Shown one piece after another: positions 52,072-60,576 of a DNA stretch of 64,000 nucleotides (position 1 is its first letter; every line of letters begins with the position of its first letter). The stretch covers positions 37,945 through 101,944 of the forward strand of contig NZ_QMEU01000008.1 of the NCBI RefSeq assembly GCF_003284975.1. The letters run 5' to 3'. The translations under genes were made by a program, and so were the position numbers. The notes beneath the pieces are model-generated. The model searched no databases. It saw only the letters and a program-made list of their open reading frames with translations, and was not told where the DNA came from. The stretch comes from Mycobacterium colombiense (GTDB lineage Bacteria; Actinomycetota; Actinomycetes; Mycobacteriales; Mycobacteriaceae).

Positions 52072-52851
52072 ATGAATGATCCGGCCATGGGTAAAGAACA
52101 CGGCCGCAACCGCTGGGAGCTGGTCACCTGCGCGGTTGCCGGTCACGTCACCTACGCGCCCGACGAGAAGTCCCTCGCCGACCGGCTGAGCGGCAGTACC
52201 GGGCTGGGTGAGGTGTGGCGCTGCCTGCGGTGCGGCGAATTCACCGTCGGCGAGCCACACGGGCACGGTCGCGCCGAAGACGCACCGATGATCATGCGCG
52301 GCAAGGCTTTACGACAGGCCATCATCATCCGCATCCTGGCGGTCGAACGCCTGCTGCGGGCGGTGGTGATCGCGCTGGCGGCCTACGCGGTGTGGAAGTT
52401 CCGCGGAGCGCGCGGTGCCATCCAGGCCACCCTCGATCGCGACCTGCCCATCTTTCGCACCGCCGGCTTCAAGGTCGACCAGATGACCATCGTGCACGAA
52501 CTGGAAAAGGCGCTGGCGGCCAAGCCGTCCACCCTGGCGCTGCTGACCCTGATGCTGGCCGGTTATGCGCTGCTCGAGGTCGTCGAAGGGGTGGGCCTGT
52601 GGCTGCTGAAACGCTGGGGCGAATACTTCGCGGTGATAGCCACCTCGGTGTTCTTGCCCCTCGAGATCCACGACCTGGCCAAGGGCATCACCATGACCCG
52701 GCTGGTGACCTTCACCATCAATGTCGCCGCGGTGATCTACCTACTGATCTCGAAGCGGCTGTTCGGGTTGCGCGGCGGGCGGAAGGCATACGACGAGGAA
52801 CGACGCGGGGAGCAGCTGCTCGACGTCGAACGGGCCGCGGCCGGAACCTGA
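52072..52851 (+). CDS. DUF2127 family membrane protein
   Basis: A 259-residue protein with a polar N-terminus of about 85 residues followed by three to four membrane helices (LLRAVVIALAAYAVW, TLALLTLMLAGYALLEVV, FAVIATSVFLPLEI, LVTFTINVAAVIYLLI). The membrane part is DUF2127. The N-terminal part has one CxxC (WRCLRCGEFT), which could be half of a metal site. No activity is known. The ATG at 52072 has no strong ribosome-binding site, and MGKEHG at 52087 is an alternative. It is convergent with the thioesterase gene, 14 bp apart. Confidence 0.78.
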   Translation: MNDPAMGKEHGRNRWELVTCAVAGHVTYAPDEKSLADRLSGSTGLGEVWRCLRCGEFTVGEPHGHGRAEDAPMIMRGKALRQAIIIRILAVERLLRAVVIALAAYAVWKFRGARGAIQATLDRDLPIFRTAGFKVDQMTIVHELEKALAAKPSTLALLTLMLAGYALLEVVEGVGLWLLKRWGEYFAVIATSVFLPLEIHDLAKGITMTRLVTFTINVAAVIYLLISKRLFGLRGGRKAYDEERRGEQLLDVERAAAGT

Positions 52852-52865
52852 GCGAGGCCCGACGG

Positions 52866-53480
52866 TTACGCCGGTGGCTGCTTGGGGTGGATGAAAACGC
52901 CCTCGGCCTCGACGGTGACGCCCTGATCGTCGGCCAGCTGGCCGACGGCGAAAATCTTGACCCCGTCGACGCGATCGACGCGAGCCTCCGCGCGCAGTGG
53001 CCTGCCCAGCGCGGTGGGCCGGCGATAGCGCAGGGTCAGCGTGCCGGTGTAGGCGGGCCTGTTGGGCTGGTGGGCCGTCGCCCCGAGCACGTGGTCGAGC
53101 ACCAGGGCGCAGACGCCGCCGTGCACGGTACCCGGTGGGCCTTCGTAGGCGGCGCCGAGCACGAATTCCGACCACACCAGTCCGTCGGGATCGTGATGGA
53201 TGACCAGCGGTGGGGCCACCGGGTTTCGCAGACCCACCACGGCGTTGCCCCATGCGATGGTCTGGCCGTCGGGGGTTCGGTGCACACCAAACGGCCCGGG
53301 TAGCAGCGCATCGCTCAATTCGTCTGTCGCACTGTCGATCCTGGCGATGGCAGCCGCCACCGCCGCGGGCCCGGCTTCGGTGCGGATGCTGATGTCGAGG
53401 AGTCGGCGGACCGATTCGGCCAGCGGCGCGTAAACCGACTCGAGCTGGCTGAAATCGATGCAGGGCGTGGGGTCATGCAT
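52866..53480 (-). CDS. PaaI-type hotdog thioesterase family protein
   Basis: A 204-residue hotdog-fold protein. The core motif is PPGTVHGGVCALVLDHVLGA, with His-Gly-Gly as in PaaI/4HBT thioesterases, which hydrolyse acyl-CoA esters. An N-terminal extension of about 70 residues precedes it. It lies between the convergent DUF2127 gene and the divergent SDR gene. Activity on a CoA ester is the family inference; the substrate is unknown. Confidence 0.84.
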   Translation of the reverse strand: MHDPTPCIDFSQLESVYAPLAESVRRLLDISIRTEAGPAAVAAAIARIDSATDELSDALLPGPFGVHRTPDGQTIAWGNAVVGLRNPVAPPLVIHHDPDGLVWSEFVLGAAYEGPPGTVHGGVCALVLDHVLGATAHQPNRPAYTGTLTLRYRRPTALGRPLRAEARVDRVDGVKIFAVGQLADDQGVTVEAEGVFIHPKQPPA

Positions 53481-53572
53481 CCTGGCAACTTAACAGTGCG
53501 TCCGCTGGGTGGGCCGTGGCCCGCCGGTGTGCCCGGGTCACCGGGCATACTGCGCTGGGAACGGAGGAGTCA

Positions 53573-54418
53573 ATGGGGACCTACGCGATAACCGGGTCGG
53601 CTTCCGGGATGGGCCGCGAGACGGCGCAGCGCCTTCGAGACAACGGGCACACCGTCATCGGCGTCGACATCAAGGATGCCGATGTCGTGGCCGACCTGTC
53701 GACGCCCGACGGGCGCACGGCGGCCGCCGAATGCGTCCTGGCGTCCTCGGGCAACAGGCTGGACGGCGCCGTGCTGGCGGCCGGGTTGGGTCCGGGCCGC
53801 GGCCGGGATCGCGTCCGCCAGATCGCTGCGGTCAATTACTTCGGGGTGGTCGACCTACTCGTCGCCTGGCGTGCGGCGCTGGCCGCCACCGACCGCGCGA
53901 AGGTTGTTGTGGTGGCCAGCAATTCGGCGACGACGATGCCCGCGGTGCCGCGTCGGGCCGTCAAAGCGTTGCTGGCACATGATGCCGATAAGGCGTGGCG
54001 GGCGGTGCGGCTACTGGGCCCAGCGGCGCCGACCATGATGTATGGCGCCTCGAAGATCGCGGTCAGCCGCTGGGTGCGGCGACACGCGACCTCACCGGAG
54101 TGGGCCGGGTCGGGCGTGCGGCTGAATGGCCTGTCGCCGGGCGCGATCATGACACCTCTTCTGCAGGAACAACTCTCGGATCCGAGGCAGGCCAAGGCCG
54201 TCCGGTCGTTTCCGGTGCCGGTGGGCGGCTTCGGTGACGCAGGGCACATGGCCGAGTGGATGTGCTTCATGCTGTCCGATGCAGCCGATTTCCTGTGCGG
54301 CAGTGTAGTATTCGTGGACGGCGGTACCGACGCGTATTTCCGCCCCGACGACTGGCCCAAGGCTGTGCCGGCGCACCGATTGCTCGGGTATTTGCGCCGG
54401 TTCAAGGGTTTTCATTAG
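53573..54418 (+). CDS. SDR family oxidoreductase
   Basis: A 281-residue short-chain dehydrogenase. The cofactor motif is TGSASGMG, the Ser region reads VVVASNSATTMPA, and the catalytic Tyr/Lys are in MMYGASKIAVSRW. The VFVDGGTDAYFRPDDWPKAV tail continues to an unusual FKGFH C-terminus. GGAGGAG 4 bp upstream of the ATG at 53573 supports the start. It is the divergent partner of the thioesterase. A hydroxysteroid or similar alcohol substrate is possible; this is inference. Confidence 0.87.
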   Translation: MGTYAITGSASGMGRETAQRLRDNGHTVIGVDIKDADVVADLSTPDGRTAAAECVLASSGNRLDGAVLAAGLGPGRGRDRVRQIAAVNYFGVVDLLVAWRAALAATDRAKVVVVASNSATTMPAVPRRAVKALLAHDADKAWRAVRLLGPAAPTMMYGASKIAVSRWVRRHATSPEWAGSGVRLNGLSPGAIMTPLLQEQLSDPRQAKAVRSFPVPVGGFGDAGHMAEWMCFMLSDAADFLCGSVVFVDGGTDAYFRPDDWPKAVPAHRLLGYLRRFKGFH

Positions 54419-54572
54419 GGGAACTGTTGCGTGTCTTTCCTCGCGCCCCGCGTGTGCCGTAGACCACAGAACGGCTTTTCGTGGCGTTTACCGCGGCGCG
54501 GCGCCCCCGTAAAACGGCTGCGGTGCAATTGAATGAGACGGCGCACAGGCCGAAAGAACAAAGGAACAGACG
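54419..54572. other. Intergenic gap after SDR gene
   Basis: This 154-bp stretch contains no gene or strong repeat that I can see. It ends with the ribosome-binding site AAGGA (54561-54565) of the small open frame starting at 54573. Confidence 0.4.
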
Positions 54573-54734
54573 GTGGCCACACTTCCAGCCTGGGTCAGCC
54601 AGGCTCCCGCGACTTTCGACGTGGTCGCGCCCCTGAAACGCGCCTCCGGCGCCTGGCAGGCCATGCTCAAAACCACCCGACGGCCAGCCGCCGTGGGCCC
54701 ACGGTTGATGTCCCGGGGCGTCGAACGCTGTTGA
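54573..54734 (+). CDS. Possible 53-residue small protein
   Basis: A short frame from the GTG at 54573 to the TGA at 54734, beginning MATLPAWVSQAPATFDVVAP (GTG read as Met). AAGGA lies 7 bp upstream of the GTG, and about three quarters of third positions are G or C, which fits coding in this genome. The product is basic near its C-terminus, and I recognise no family. The methyltransferase gene starts 28 bp later on the same strand, so it may be a leader or small partner gene. It could also be chance or a decayed fragment. Confidence 0.42.
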   Translation: MATLPAWVSQAPATFDVVAPLKRASGAWQAMLKTTRRPAAVGPRLMSRGVERC

Positions 54735-54762
54735 CGGCCCGGTCAGGCAGACTGGGTCGACA

Positions 54763-55374
54763 GTGGATGACTACGCGAAGCACCAGGATTACTGGAACCA
54801 CAACAGCGCCTATCACCCGTGGCTGGTTGGCATCGCCTCGCGGCAGCGCGGCGACGTTTTGGACGTCGGATGCGGCGACGGGCTGCTGGCTCAGCGATTA
54901 GCCGCGGTGTCGCGCAGCGTCGTCGGGATCGATGCGGATCCGACATCGGTGAGGCGCGCCGCGCAGCGATTGCAGCCGATCGCGAACGCCTCGGCGCAAC
55001 TGCGGCGTTTCGAAGAGTTCGAGCCGGGCGAGGCTTCCTTCGACCTGATCACGTTCGTCGCCAGCCTGCATCACCTGCCGCTGGGCGACACCTTGCAGAA
55101 GGCGCGTCAAATGCTGCGGCCCGCTGGGCAATTGGCGGTGGTGGGACTGTCCGCCAACAAGAGCGTTGCCGACTGGCTGTGGGCCGGTCTCAGCACGCCG
55201 GTGGCGCGCGTCGGCTCATTGCTGCACCGGGAAACCCGAGACATCGGCGTCGCCGTCGCCGACCCCGACGAGGGCCTCGGCGAGATCCGGCGGGCAGTCA
55301 CCGATGCGCTACCCGGAGCCCGCATCCGGCGCGGCGTTTACTACCGCTACCGACTGCTCTGGCGCAACGCCTGA
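54763..55374 (+). CDS. Class I SAM-dependent methyltransferase
   Basis: A 203-residue methyltransferase. Motif I is DVLDVGCGDGLLAQRL (about residues 31-46), the acidic residue binding SAM ribose is in VVGIDADPTSV, and motif IV is FDLITFVASLHHLPLG. The fold is complete. The acceptor is unknown. It is convergent with the CGNR gene, with a 66-bp overlap at their 3' ends. It begins with a GTG or ATG-like start at 54763 close to the small upstream frame. Confidence 0.87.
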   Translation: MDDYAKHQDYWNHNSAYHPWLVGIASRQRGDVLDVGCGDGLLAQRLAAVSRSVVGIDADPTSVRRAAQRLQPIANASAQLRRFEEFEPGEASFDLITFVASLHHLPLGDTLQKARQMLRPAGQLAVVGLSANKSVADWLWAGLSTPVARVGSLLHRETRDIGVAVADPDEGLGEIRRAVTDALPGARIRRGVYYRYRLLWRNA

Positions 55375-55962
55375 TTGCAGCGCGCGTTCGCGTTCGCGCC
55401 GGCGCGCCCGGGAGGCCCGCAGATTGACAGCGTTGCCGCACGTCTTGACGTCATGCCAGACCCCGCTGTTGTTTTTCGAGCGGTCGTAGAACGTCGAGCC
55501 GCACCGGTGGTTGTGGCAGCGCTTGATCCGCCGCCAGGTGCCGGCTTGCTGGCTCAGCAGGATCTCGCCCCACAGCGCCGATGCCAGCCAACGCCAACCG
55601 CCGCCATGGGGATCCAGGCGCACCTCACCGGCATCGGACATCGCGAAAGACGCGGCGACACCGTCGGCGCCAGGAGATCGCGGTTGTTCGCCGGCGACGA
55701 GTTGCTCGATGGTGGCCCGCAGCGCGCGAAGTTTGGCCAGGTCTGCTTCACCCATCTCGGGTGGCGACAGGTGCACGCCGCGCGCGGACGACCACGCTCG
55801 CACGGCGGCCGTTGCCCAGTCGGCGGCGAGGTGCGGGTCGGCCAGCAGGTCCGGCCCGTAGCCGTCGACGGCCCGCGTGTTGAGGAAGTCCTGGACCAGG
55901 CCCAGGCCGCCGGGAGCGCCCGCGCAACCGTATCGCTGTGACGCAACCCACGGAGAAGACAT
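55309..55962 (-). CDS. CGNR zinc finger domain protein
   Basis: A 217-residue protein with a C-terminal CGNR zinc-finger domain (about residues 150-195). The Cys residues appear as RCHNHRCGSTFYDRS and VKTCGNAVNLRASRARRRER. The N-terminal ABATE-type stress-responsive domain precedes it (VQDFLNTRAVDG). Such proteins are DNA-binding regulators with unknown inducers. I use the ATG at 55962 rather than the TTG two codons upstream. It is divergent from the SDR gene at 56048 (85-bp gap with a TTGACA at 56003-56008), a probable target. Confidence 0.85.
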   Translation of the reverse strand: MSSPWVASQRYGCAGAPGGLGLVQDFLNTRAVDGYGPDLLADPHLAADWATAAVRAWSSARGVHLSPPEMGEADLAKLRALRATIEQLVAGEQPRSPGADGVAASFAMSDAGEVRLDPHGGGWRWLASALWGEILLSQQAGTWRRIKRCHNHRCGSTFYDRSKNNSGVWHDVKTCGNAVNLRASRARRRERERALQSGVAPEQSVAVVNAAPDAGSG

Positions 55963-56002
55963 AAGCAAAGAATACTTGACTATGTCGTACCGAGCAATTA
56001 GC

Positions 56003-56008
56003 TTGACA
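56003..56008 (+). promoter_or_regulatory. -35 hexamer candidate upstream of SDR gene
   Basis: A perfect TTGACA lies 40 bp upstream of the SDR start at 56048. The spacing to any -10 is unclear (CCTAAG at 17 bp is poor). The 85-bp divergent gap is unusually AT-rich for this window. Binding by the CGNR protein is a guess from position. Confidence 0.35.
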
Positions 56009-56047
56009 CAATCAAAGTGTTTTTGCCTAAGTCAAAGGAGCAGGATC

Positions 56048-56743
56048 ATGGTCAACGTCAAGGGGTCGACGGTAGTGGTCACCGGCGGGCAGCGCGGGTT
56101 GGGCAAGGCCATCGTGGCCGAGTTACTGGACCGGGGCGCGGCGAAGGTCTACGCCACGGCCCGGGTGCCGCAGCCCAGCCAGGACCCCCGGGTGGTCAGC
56201 GTCGAATTGGACGTCACCAAGCCGGATTCGGTTGCCGCGCTGGCCGCGAGCGCGGCTGACGCCGACATCGTCATCAACAACGCCGGAGTCCTCGGCGCCA
56301 GGACGCTGCTCGACAGCGACATCGACGAGGTGCGAGCGGTCTTCGAGACGAACTACTTCGGCGCGCTGCGGGTGGCCAAGGCGTTCGCCCCGATCCTGGC
56401 CGGCAACGGCGGCGGTGCGCTGGTCGACATCGCCTCGATCCTGTCCTGGATGCCCGGCTCCGGCGGGTACGGCGACTCCAAGGCCGCACTGTGGTCGACG
56501 ACGAACTCGCTGCGCATCGAACTCGAGAAGCAGGGCACCCTGGTCGTCGCCGCGCACCTCAGCTTCACCGACACCGAGATGGCCGCCGGCTTCGAAGCAC
56601 GCAAGAACGACCCGCGCCAGGTGGCCCGGGCGATCGTCGACGGCATCGAGCGCGACGACGCGGAGGTGCTGGCCGACGACGACACCCGCTACGTCAAATC
56701 GGCACTGTCCGGACCCGTCGAGGCGCTGCCCCGGATGGGGTGA
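56048..56743 (+). CDS. SDR family oxidoreductase
   Basis: A 231-residue short-chain dehydrogenase. The cofactor motif is TGGQRGLG, VINNAGVLGA is the NNAG motif, IASILSWMPG carries the Ser and GGYGDSKAALW the YxxxK. It is shorter than typical classical SDRs at the C-terminus. AAAGGAG at 56034-56040 supports the ATG at 56048. It is divergent from the CGNR regulator. A 112-bp structured element follows 14 bp after its stop. Confidence 0.88.
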   Translation: MVNVKGSTVVVTGGQRGLGKAIVAELLDRGAAKVYATARVPQPSQDPRVVSVELDVTKPDSVAALAASAADADIVINNAGVLGARTLLDSDIDEVRAVFETNYFGALRVAKAFAPILAGNGGGALVDIASILSWMPGSGGYGDSKAALWSTTNSLRIELEKQGTLVVAAHLSFTDTEMAAGFEARKNDPRQVARAIVDGIERDDAEVLADDDTRYVKSALSGPVEALPRMG

Positions 56744-56757
56744 ACTGCGGGCACGAA

Positions 56758-56869
56758 GGTCTGTCCGAAGGCAGATTCCCGTGGTGTGACGGTCGGGCAA
56801 GCGGGCCCTCGCGGTGGCTCCGCTTCGTTCGGAGCCCAAAAACTGGGCTCTCTGCACTTCGGACAGACC
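56758..56869. repeat. 112-bp structured inverted-repeat element
   Basis: The ends are perfect 13-bp inverted repeats, GGTCTGTCCGAAG (56758-56770) and CTTCGGACAGACC (56857-56869), followed inward by a further five matching bases with a one-base offset. Inside are two overlapping hairpins: GGCTCCG/CGGAGCC (56816-56822/56830-56836) and GAGCCCA/TGGGCTC (56832-56838/56844-56850). These are mutually exclusive. It could be a MITE-like element or a structured RNA or attenuator downstream of the SDR gene. No coding potential is seen. Confidence 0.6.
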
Positions 56870-56996
56870 GCCGGGTTGTCCCGGCACCGCTTACCGTCGC
56901 ATCCGGCCGTCGCATTCGGCGACGGCCAGAGGTCCCCAAACGCCGCGGCCCAAGGTCACCGGCGCGCCGACCGGCCGCACGTGTTTGGATAGCGAT

Positions 56997-57446
56997 ATGT
57001 CCGATACCGAACGCATCGTGAGCGCCACCCGCGTGATGTCGGCCAATGCGGCGCGCATTTTCGAACTGATCGCCGATCCGTCCCGCCAGCCGAGCTGGGA
57101 CGGCAACGGCAATCTGGCGTCGTCTGCCTCCGGTCGTGTGCATCGAGTGGGTGACGTGTTCAAGACGAGGCTGACCAACGGCGCGGTGCGCGAAAACCAC
57201 GTCACCGAGTTCGTCGAGGGCAGTGTAATAGCTTGGCGCCCAGCAGAACCCGGCAAGCAGCCACCGGGGCACCTGTGGCGCTGGGAGCTGAGCCCGGTCA
57301 ATGCCGAACTCACCACGGTGACGCACACCTACGACTGGACGGCGCTGACCGACGCGACCCGCCTCGAGCGCGCCCGCGCGACGACGGCGGAGATGTTGCG
57401 CGAATCCATGGACCGACTCGCCGTGCTGGCCCAGTCGCCGGACTAG
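56997..57446 (+). CDS. SRPBCC (START-like) family protein
   Basis: A 149-residue helix-grip protein. The N-terminal RVMSANAARIFELIADPSRQ and the strand GSVIAWRPAEPGKQPPG, followed by HLWRWELSPVNAE, are typical of SRPBCC domains. It probably binds a small hydrophobic ligand; no catalytic residue is evident. The ATG at 56997 has a weak ribosome-binding site. It follows the structured element by about 127 bp and is convergent with the methyltransferase gene. Confidence 0.83.
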   Translation: MSDTERIVSATRVMSANAARIFELIADPSRQPSWDGNGNLASSASGRVHRVGDVFKTRLTNGAVRENHVTEFVEGSVIAWRPAEPGKQPPGHLWRWELSPVNAELTTVTHTYDWTALTDATRLERARATTAEMLRESMDRLAVLAQSPD

Positions 57447-57479
57447 GTCCGCGCGCCGCCATCGAAAACTCTCGGCGCG

Positions 57480-58226
57480 TCAGCCCAACTTGGCGCGCAC
57501 CCACTGGAACGTCCCGAGGGTCTTCACCCGCACACTGGCAAAGCCGTTGTTCTCCAACGCATCCCCGATCTCGTCGTCGTCGAACGCGTGCGCCCCGACG
57601 TTGGGCAGCATCCGCCAATACCGGGCCAGGCGCCCGGCGGTGGGCACCATGACGGCCAGCCTGCCACCGGGGCGCAGCACGCGCGCGATCTCGGCGAGCG
57701 CGTCGGCCGGATTCGGAACCAACTGCAGCACGGCGGTCGACACCGCCACGTCAATGGTGCTGTCGCGCAACGGAAGTCGCTGTGCGTCGGCCTTGAGGAA
57801 GCCGACCTGCGGCCCGGCCTCGTTGCGGACCGCGCGGGCCAGCATGGGCTCGGAGATGTCGACGCCGAGGGCCAGCCCCTGCGGACCGGCGGCACGGGCC
57901 AGCGAGGCGGTGACGTTGCCCGGCCCCGATCCGACGTCCAGCGCGATACCGCCCTGCGGGACGTCCAACCATTGCAGCGGCAGTTGCCATGCGCTGATCC
58001 AGCGCCGAGAAAGCGCTTGGGCGTTGTCGTAGAGCAGCGACCCGATCGGTGAGGCCCACGCCGCCTGGATGGGGCCGGTGTTCCGTTCGACGGCGCCGCC
58101 GGCGGCCGCGCCGGGGCTGAGCAGGTCGAGATAGCCCCGGCTCACGTCGGGATCGGCCGGCGGATCGATGAGCAGGTCCAGCGCACGCCGCAGGGCGGGC
58201 GGCAGCGAGATGTGCACGTCGGTCAT
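57480..58226 (-). CDS. Class I SAM-dependent methyltransferase
   Basis: A 248-residue methyltransferase. Motif I is IALDVGSGPGNVTASLARAA, VDISEPMLARAVRN binds the ribose, and STAVLQLVPNPADAL follows as motif IV/V. An N-terminal helical extension of about 90 residues precedes the core. AAGGAG lies 6 bp upstream of the ATG at 58226, fixing the start. The acceptor substrate is unknown. It is downstream of the cyclase gene on the same strand, with a 134-bp gap. Confidence 0.88.
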   Translation of the reverse strand: MTDVHISLPPALRRALDLLIDPPADPDVSRGYLDLLSPGAAAGGAVERNTGPIQAAWASPIGSLLYDNAQALSRRWISAWQLPLQWLDVPQGGIALDVGSGPGNVTASLARAAGPQGLALGVDISEPMLARAVRNEAGPQVGFLKADAQRLPLRDSTIDVAVSTAVLQLVPNPADALAEIARVLRPGGRLAVMVPTAGRLARYWRMLPNVGAHAFDDDEIGDALENNGFASVRVKTLGTFQWVRAKLG

Positions 58227-58360
58227 GCGTACTCCTTCGGTCAAATACCAAGCCGGACGCCAGAAATCGAACGCAAAGCCGGGATGCTGCTCCGGTGAGT
58301 CCCCGTCCGCAGCCTACGCCCGGGGCCCCGGCGCTTCGACCGCCGCGATTTGTGGGCCGG

Positions 58361-59737
58361 TTACCGCCGGACGACGGCGTGCTCGCGGACCAGGGCATAC
58401 AGCCGCCAGTACCCGGGCACGCCCTTGAGCGCGGTCTCGCCGCGGTCGCCGAACCGGTGCCGCGAGCCGGCCACGATGTCGCGCAGCGTGGACGACACCA
58501 GCACTTCGCTGGGTGCCGCGAGCGCGGCCACCCGCGCACCGATGTGGACGGCCATGCCCGCGACGTCCGCGCCGCGCACCTCGACCTCGCCGGCGTGAAT
58601 GCCGACCCGCACCTCGATGCCCAGCACACGAACGGCGTCCACGATGGCGTCGGCGCAGGCGATCGCCGCGCTGGGGCTGGTGAACGTGGCGACGAATCCG
58701 TCACCGGCCGTGTTGACTTCGCGACCGCCGAAGCGCTGCAGTTCGTGGCGCACGATCCTGTCGTGGTTGTCCAGCAGGTCGCGCCAGCGGTGGTCGCCGA
58801 GAGCGGCGGCGCGCTCGGTGGAGCCGACGATGTCGGTGAACATGATGGTGGTGAGCAGCCGCTCGGCGTCGGAACCGCCGCGGACTCCGGTGATGAACTC
58901 TTCGATCTCGTCCAGCATCGGGCCGGTGTCGCCGACCCAGTAAAGGGAATCCTGTCCGGGCAGTTCGACGAGACGCGAGCCGGCGATGCGCTCGGCGAGG
59001 TAGTGCGCATGCTCGACGGGGCTAAAGGCGGGGTTGTCGCGGTGGACGATCAGCGTCGGCACGGCGACGCGCGGCAGCCTGTCGCGGACATCGCCCTCCC
59101 GGACCTTGTTGATGAACGCACGGGCCATGCTGGGTGAGGCGGCCCGGTTGCCGGCCATGTCCCACCACGAGCGGAACGCGTCGTCGTGCGCGACGCTGGG
59201 GGCGATGATGCCGAGCATGTCGAAGCCCTGCTCGACGGCGTCCGGCTCCATTCCAACCGACGTGAATCGCTCGGCGGCGTCGAGTTCGGCGCCGATGGGG
59301 TAGTCCGGGCCCCGCAGCGTGCGCGCCGCGCCGTTGGCTATGACGAGGCTGTTCACCCGATCGGAGTGGTCGGCCGCGAGAACCAGACCGGCCAGCGAGG
59401 TGAAACCCGGAGCGAAGATCGTGGCTTTCTCGCAACCGACCGCATTCATCACGGCGAGCGCATCCTGCGCCCACGACTCCGGACCGAGCATGTCCAGCGA
59501 GGGAACCCGGGAGGACAGGCCGATGCCGCGCTGATCGAAGCGGATCACCCGGCAGAACGACGCGAGCCGGCGATGAAAGCGGTACATCGAGGGCTCGAGG
59601 TCGACGCAGTCGATCGGGATCAGCGGGCCCGGCAGCATGAGCAGGTCCATCGGGCCATCGCCGAAGACCTGATAGGCGATGTCGATCTCGCCGCAACTGG
59701 CGTACCGAGTCCGCGGCGCCGCAGAACTCCCAGCCAC
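58361..59737 (-). CDS. Alpha/beta-hydrolase - class III adenylyl cyclase (Rv1900c-like)
   Basis: A 458-residue protein with an N-terminal alpha/beta-hydrolase domain (about 1-285) and a C-terminal cyclase domain (about 295-450), the architecture of M. tuberculosis Rv1900c. Cyclase metal residues are Asp302 (FTDIVGST) and Asp346 (AGDGFVATF). Asn342 replaces the adenine-specifying Lys, as in Rv1900c. The hydrolase nucleophile elbow reads [10 protein letters not shown] without Ser at the usual place, so esterase activity is doubtful. It probably makes cAMP, perhaps with lax base specificity. The start is the GTG at 59737. Confidence 0.9.
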   Translation of the reverse strand: MAGSSAAPRTRYASCGEIDIAYQVFGDGPMDLLMLPGPLIPIDCVDLEPSMYRFHRRLASFCRVIRFDQRGIGLSSRVPSLDMLGPESWAQDALAVMNAVGCEKATIFAPGFTSLAGLVLAADHSDRVNSLVIANGAARTLRGPDYPIGAELDAAERFTSVGMEPDAVEQGFDMLGIIAPSVAHDDAFRSWWDMAGNRAASPSMARAFINKVREGDVRDRLPRVAVPTLIVHRDNPAFSPVEHAHYLAERIAGSRLVELPGQDSLYWVGDTGPMLDEIEEFITGVRGGSDAERLLTTIMFTDIVGSTERAAALGDHRWRDLLDNHDRIVRHELQRFGGREVNTAGDGFVATFTSPSAAIACADAIVDAVRVLGIEVRVGIHAGEVEVRGADVAGMAVHIGARVAALAAPSEVLVSSTLRDIVAGSRHRFGDRGETALKGVPGYWRLYALVREHAVVRR

Positions 59738-59777
59738 GGTTCAAGGCTAGTTCAGGCCGCCGACAATTCGAGGCCCA

Positions 59778-60395
59778 TTACCGGGACCGCTCGCCGCCGA
59801 TGATCGGCACCAGATAGCGCGCGGCGTAGTCGCGAACCGCCGCCGGATCCGACGTGTCGAGCCGGTCGGTGGGGAAGACGATGATGCCCAAGGCGACGCG
59901 AAGCAGGATGTCGGCGATGTTGTCCAGGTCGGCCTCGGCCAGCTCGGCGCCGCAACGCCGCAGGGTGTGGGCGATCCCGTCGGCGAACTGGCGAATCGGA
60001 AAGGCCTGCGACCGGGAGAACATGCCGAACAGTTCGGGTTCGCTCTCGGCGATCCGCGAGTACAGCGCGGAGTCCTGTACCAGGCGTACCCCGAGCGCGA
60101 AGGCCTCGACGACCGCCTGTTGCGGGTCACAGCCGGTGGTGGCCTGGTCCAGCGTGCTGAAGAACCGGCCGGCTTCGCGCCGCACCACGTGGGCGAACAG
60201 GTTCTCCTTCGTCGGGAAGCGACGGTAGATGGTGCTGCGGCTGACCCCGGCGCGGGCGGCGACATCGTCGATATTGGCCCGACGCACGCCGTAGGTCTCG
60301 AACACGCTGCGCGCGGTGTCCAAGATGGTGCGGTCGAGATCGGTGAGCGCCTCGGCGGTGGCAAAGCCCGGATCGGACTGCATGATTGGCGGCAT
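59778..60395 (-). CDS. TetR family transcriptional regulator
   Basis: A 205-residue repressor candidate with the helix-turn-helix DDVAARAGVSRSTIYRRFPT followed by KENLFAHVVRREAGRF. The ATG at 60395 (MPPIMQ) is used; MQSDP at 60383 is an alternative. It is divergent from the MpaB-type oxygenase at 60577, with a palindrome ACAAAGA-N4-TCTTTGT (60501-60518) in the gap. It probably represses that operon and itself. Confidence 0.87.
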   Translation of the reverse strand: MPPIMQSDPGFATAEALTDLDRTILDTARSVFETYGVRRANIDDVAARAGVSRSTIYRRFPTKENLFAHVVRREAGRFFSTLDQATTGCDPQQAVVEAFALGVRLVQDSALYSRIAESEPELFGMFSRSQAFPIRQFADGIAHTLRRCGAELAEADLDNIADILLRVALGIIVFPTDRLDTSDPAAVRDYAARYLVPIIGGERSR

Positions 60396-60500
60396 CGTAT
60401 CAACTCCTCGGCATGGTTCACGGCCGACTTTTCCGGCGCCAAGACCTGCCTGGGATGTGCGACGGCGACGCGCGCTTGCTAGTGTACGAGGCGTTTTGAA

Positions 60501-60518
60501 ACAAAGATACGTCTTTGT
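60501..60518. promoter_or_regulatory. 18-bp palindrome between TetR and MpaB-type genes
   Basis: Arms ACAAAGA (60501-60507) and TCTTTGT (60512-60518) surround TACG. It lies 58 bp upstream of the oxygenase ATG and 105 bp upstream of the TetR ATG. The size and position suit the divergent TetR. Confidence 0.6.
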
Positions 60519-60576
60519 GTCACTGATTCACACCCCGGTTGCCGTCGCGCGGCGCGGGTACGGCGAGGAGGTGGGC

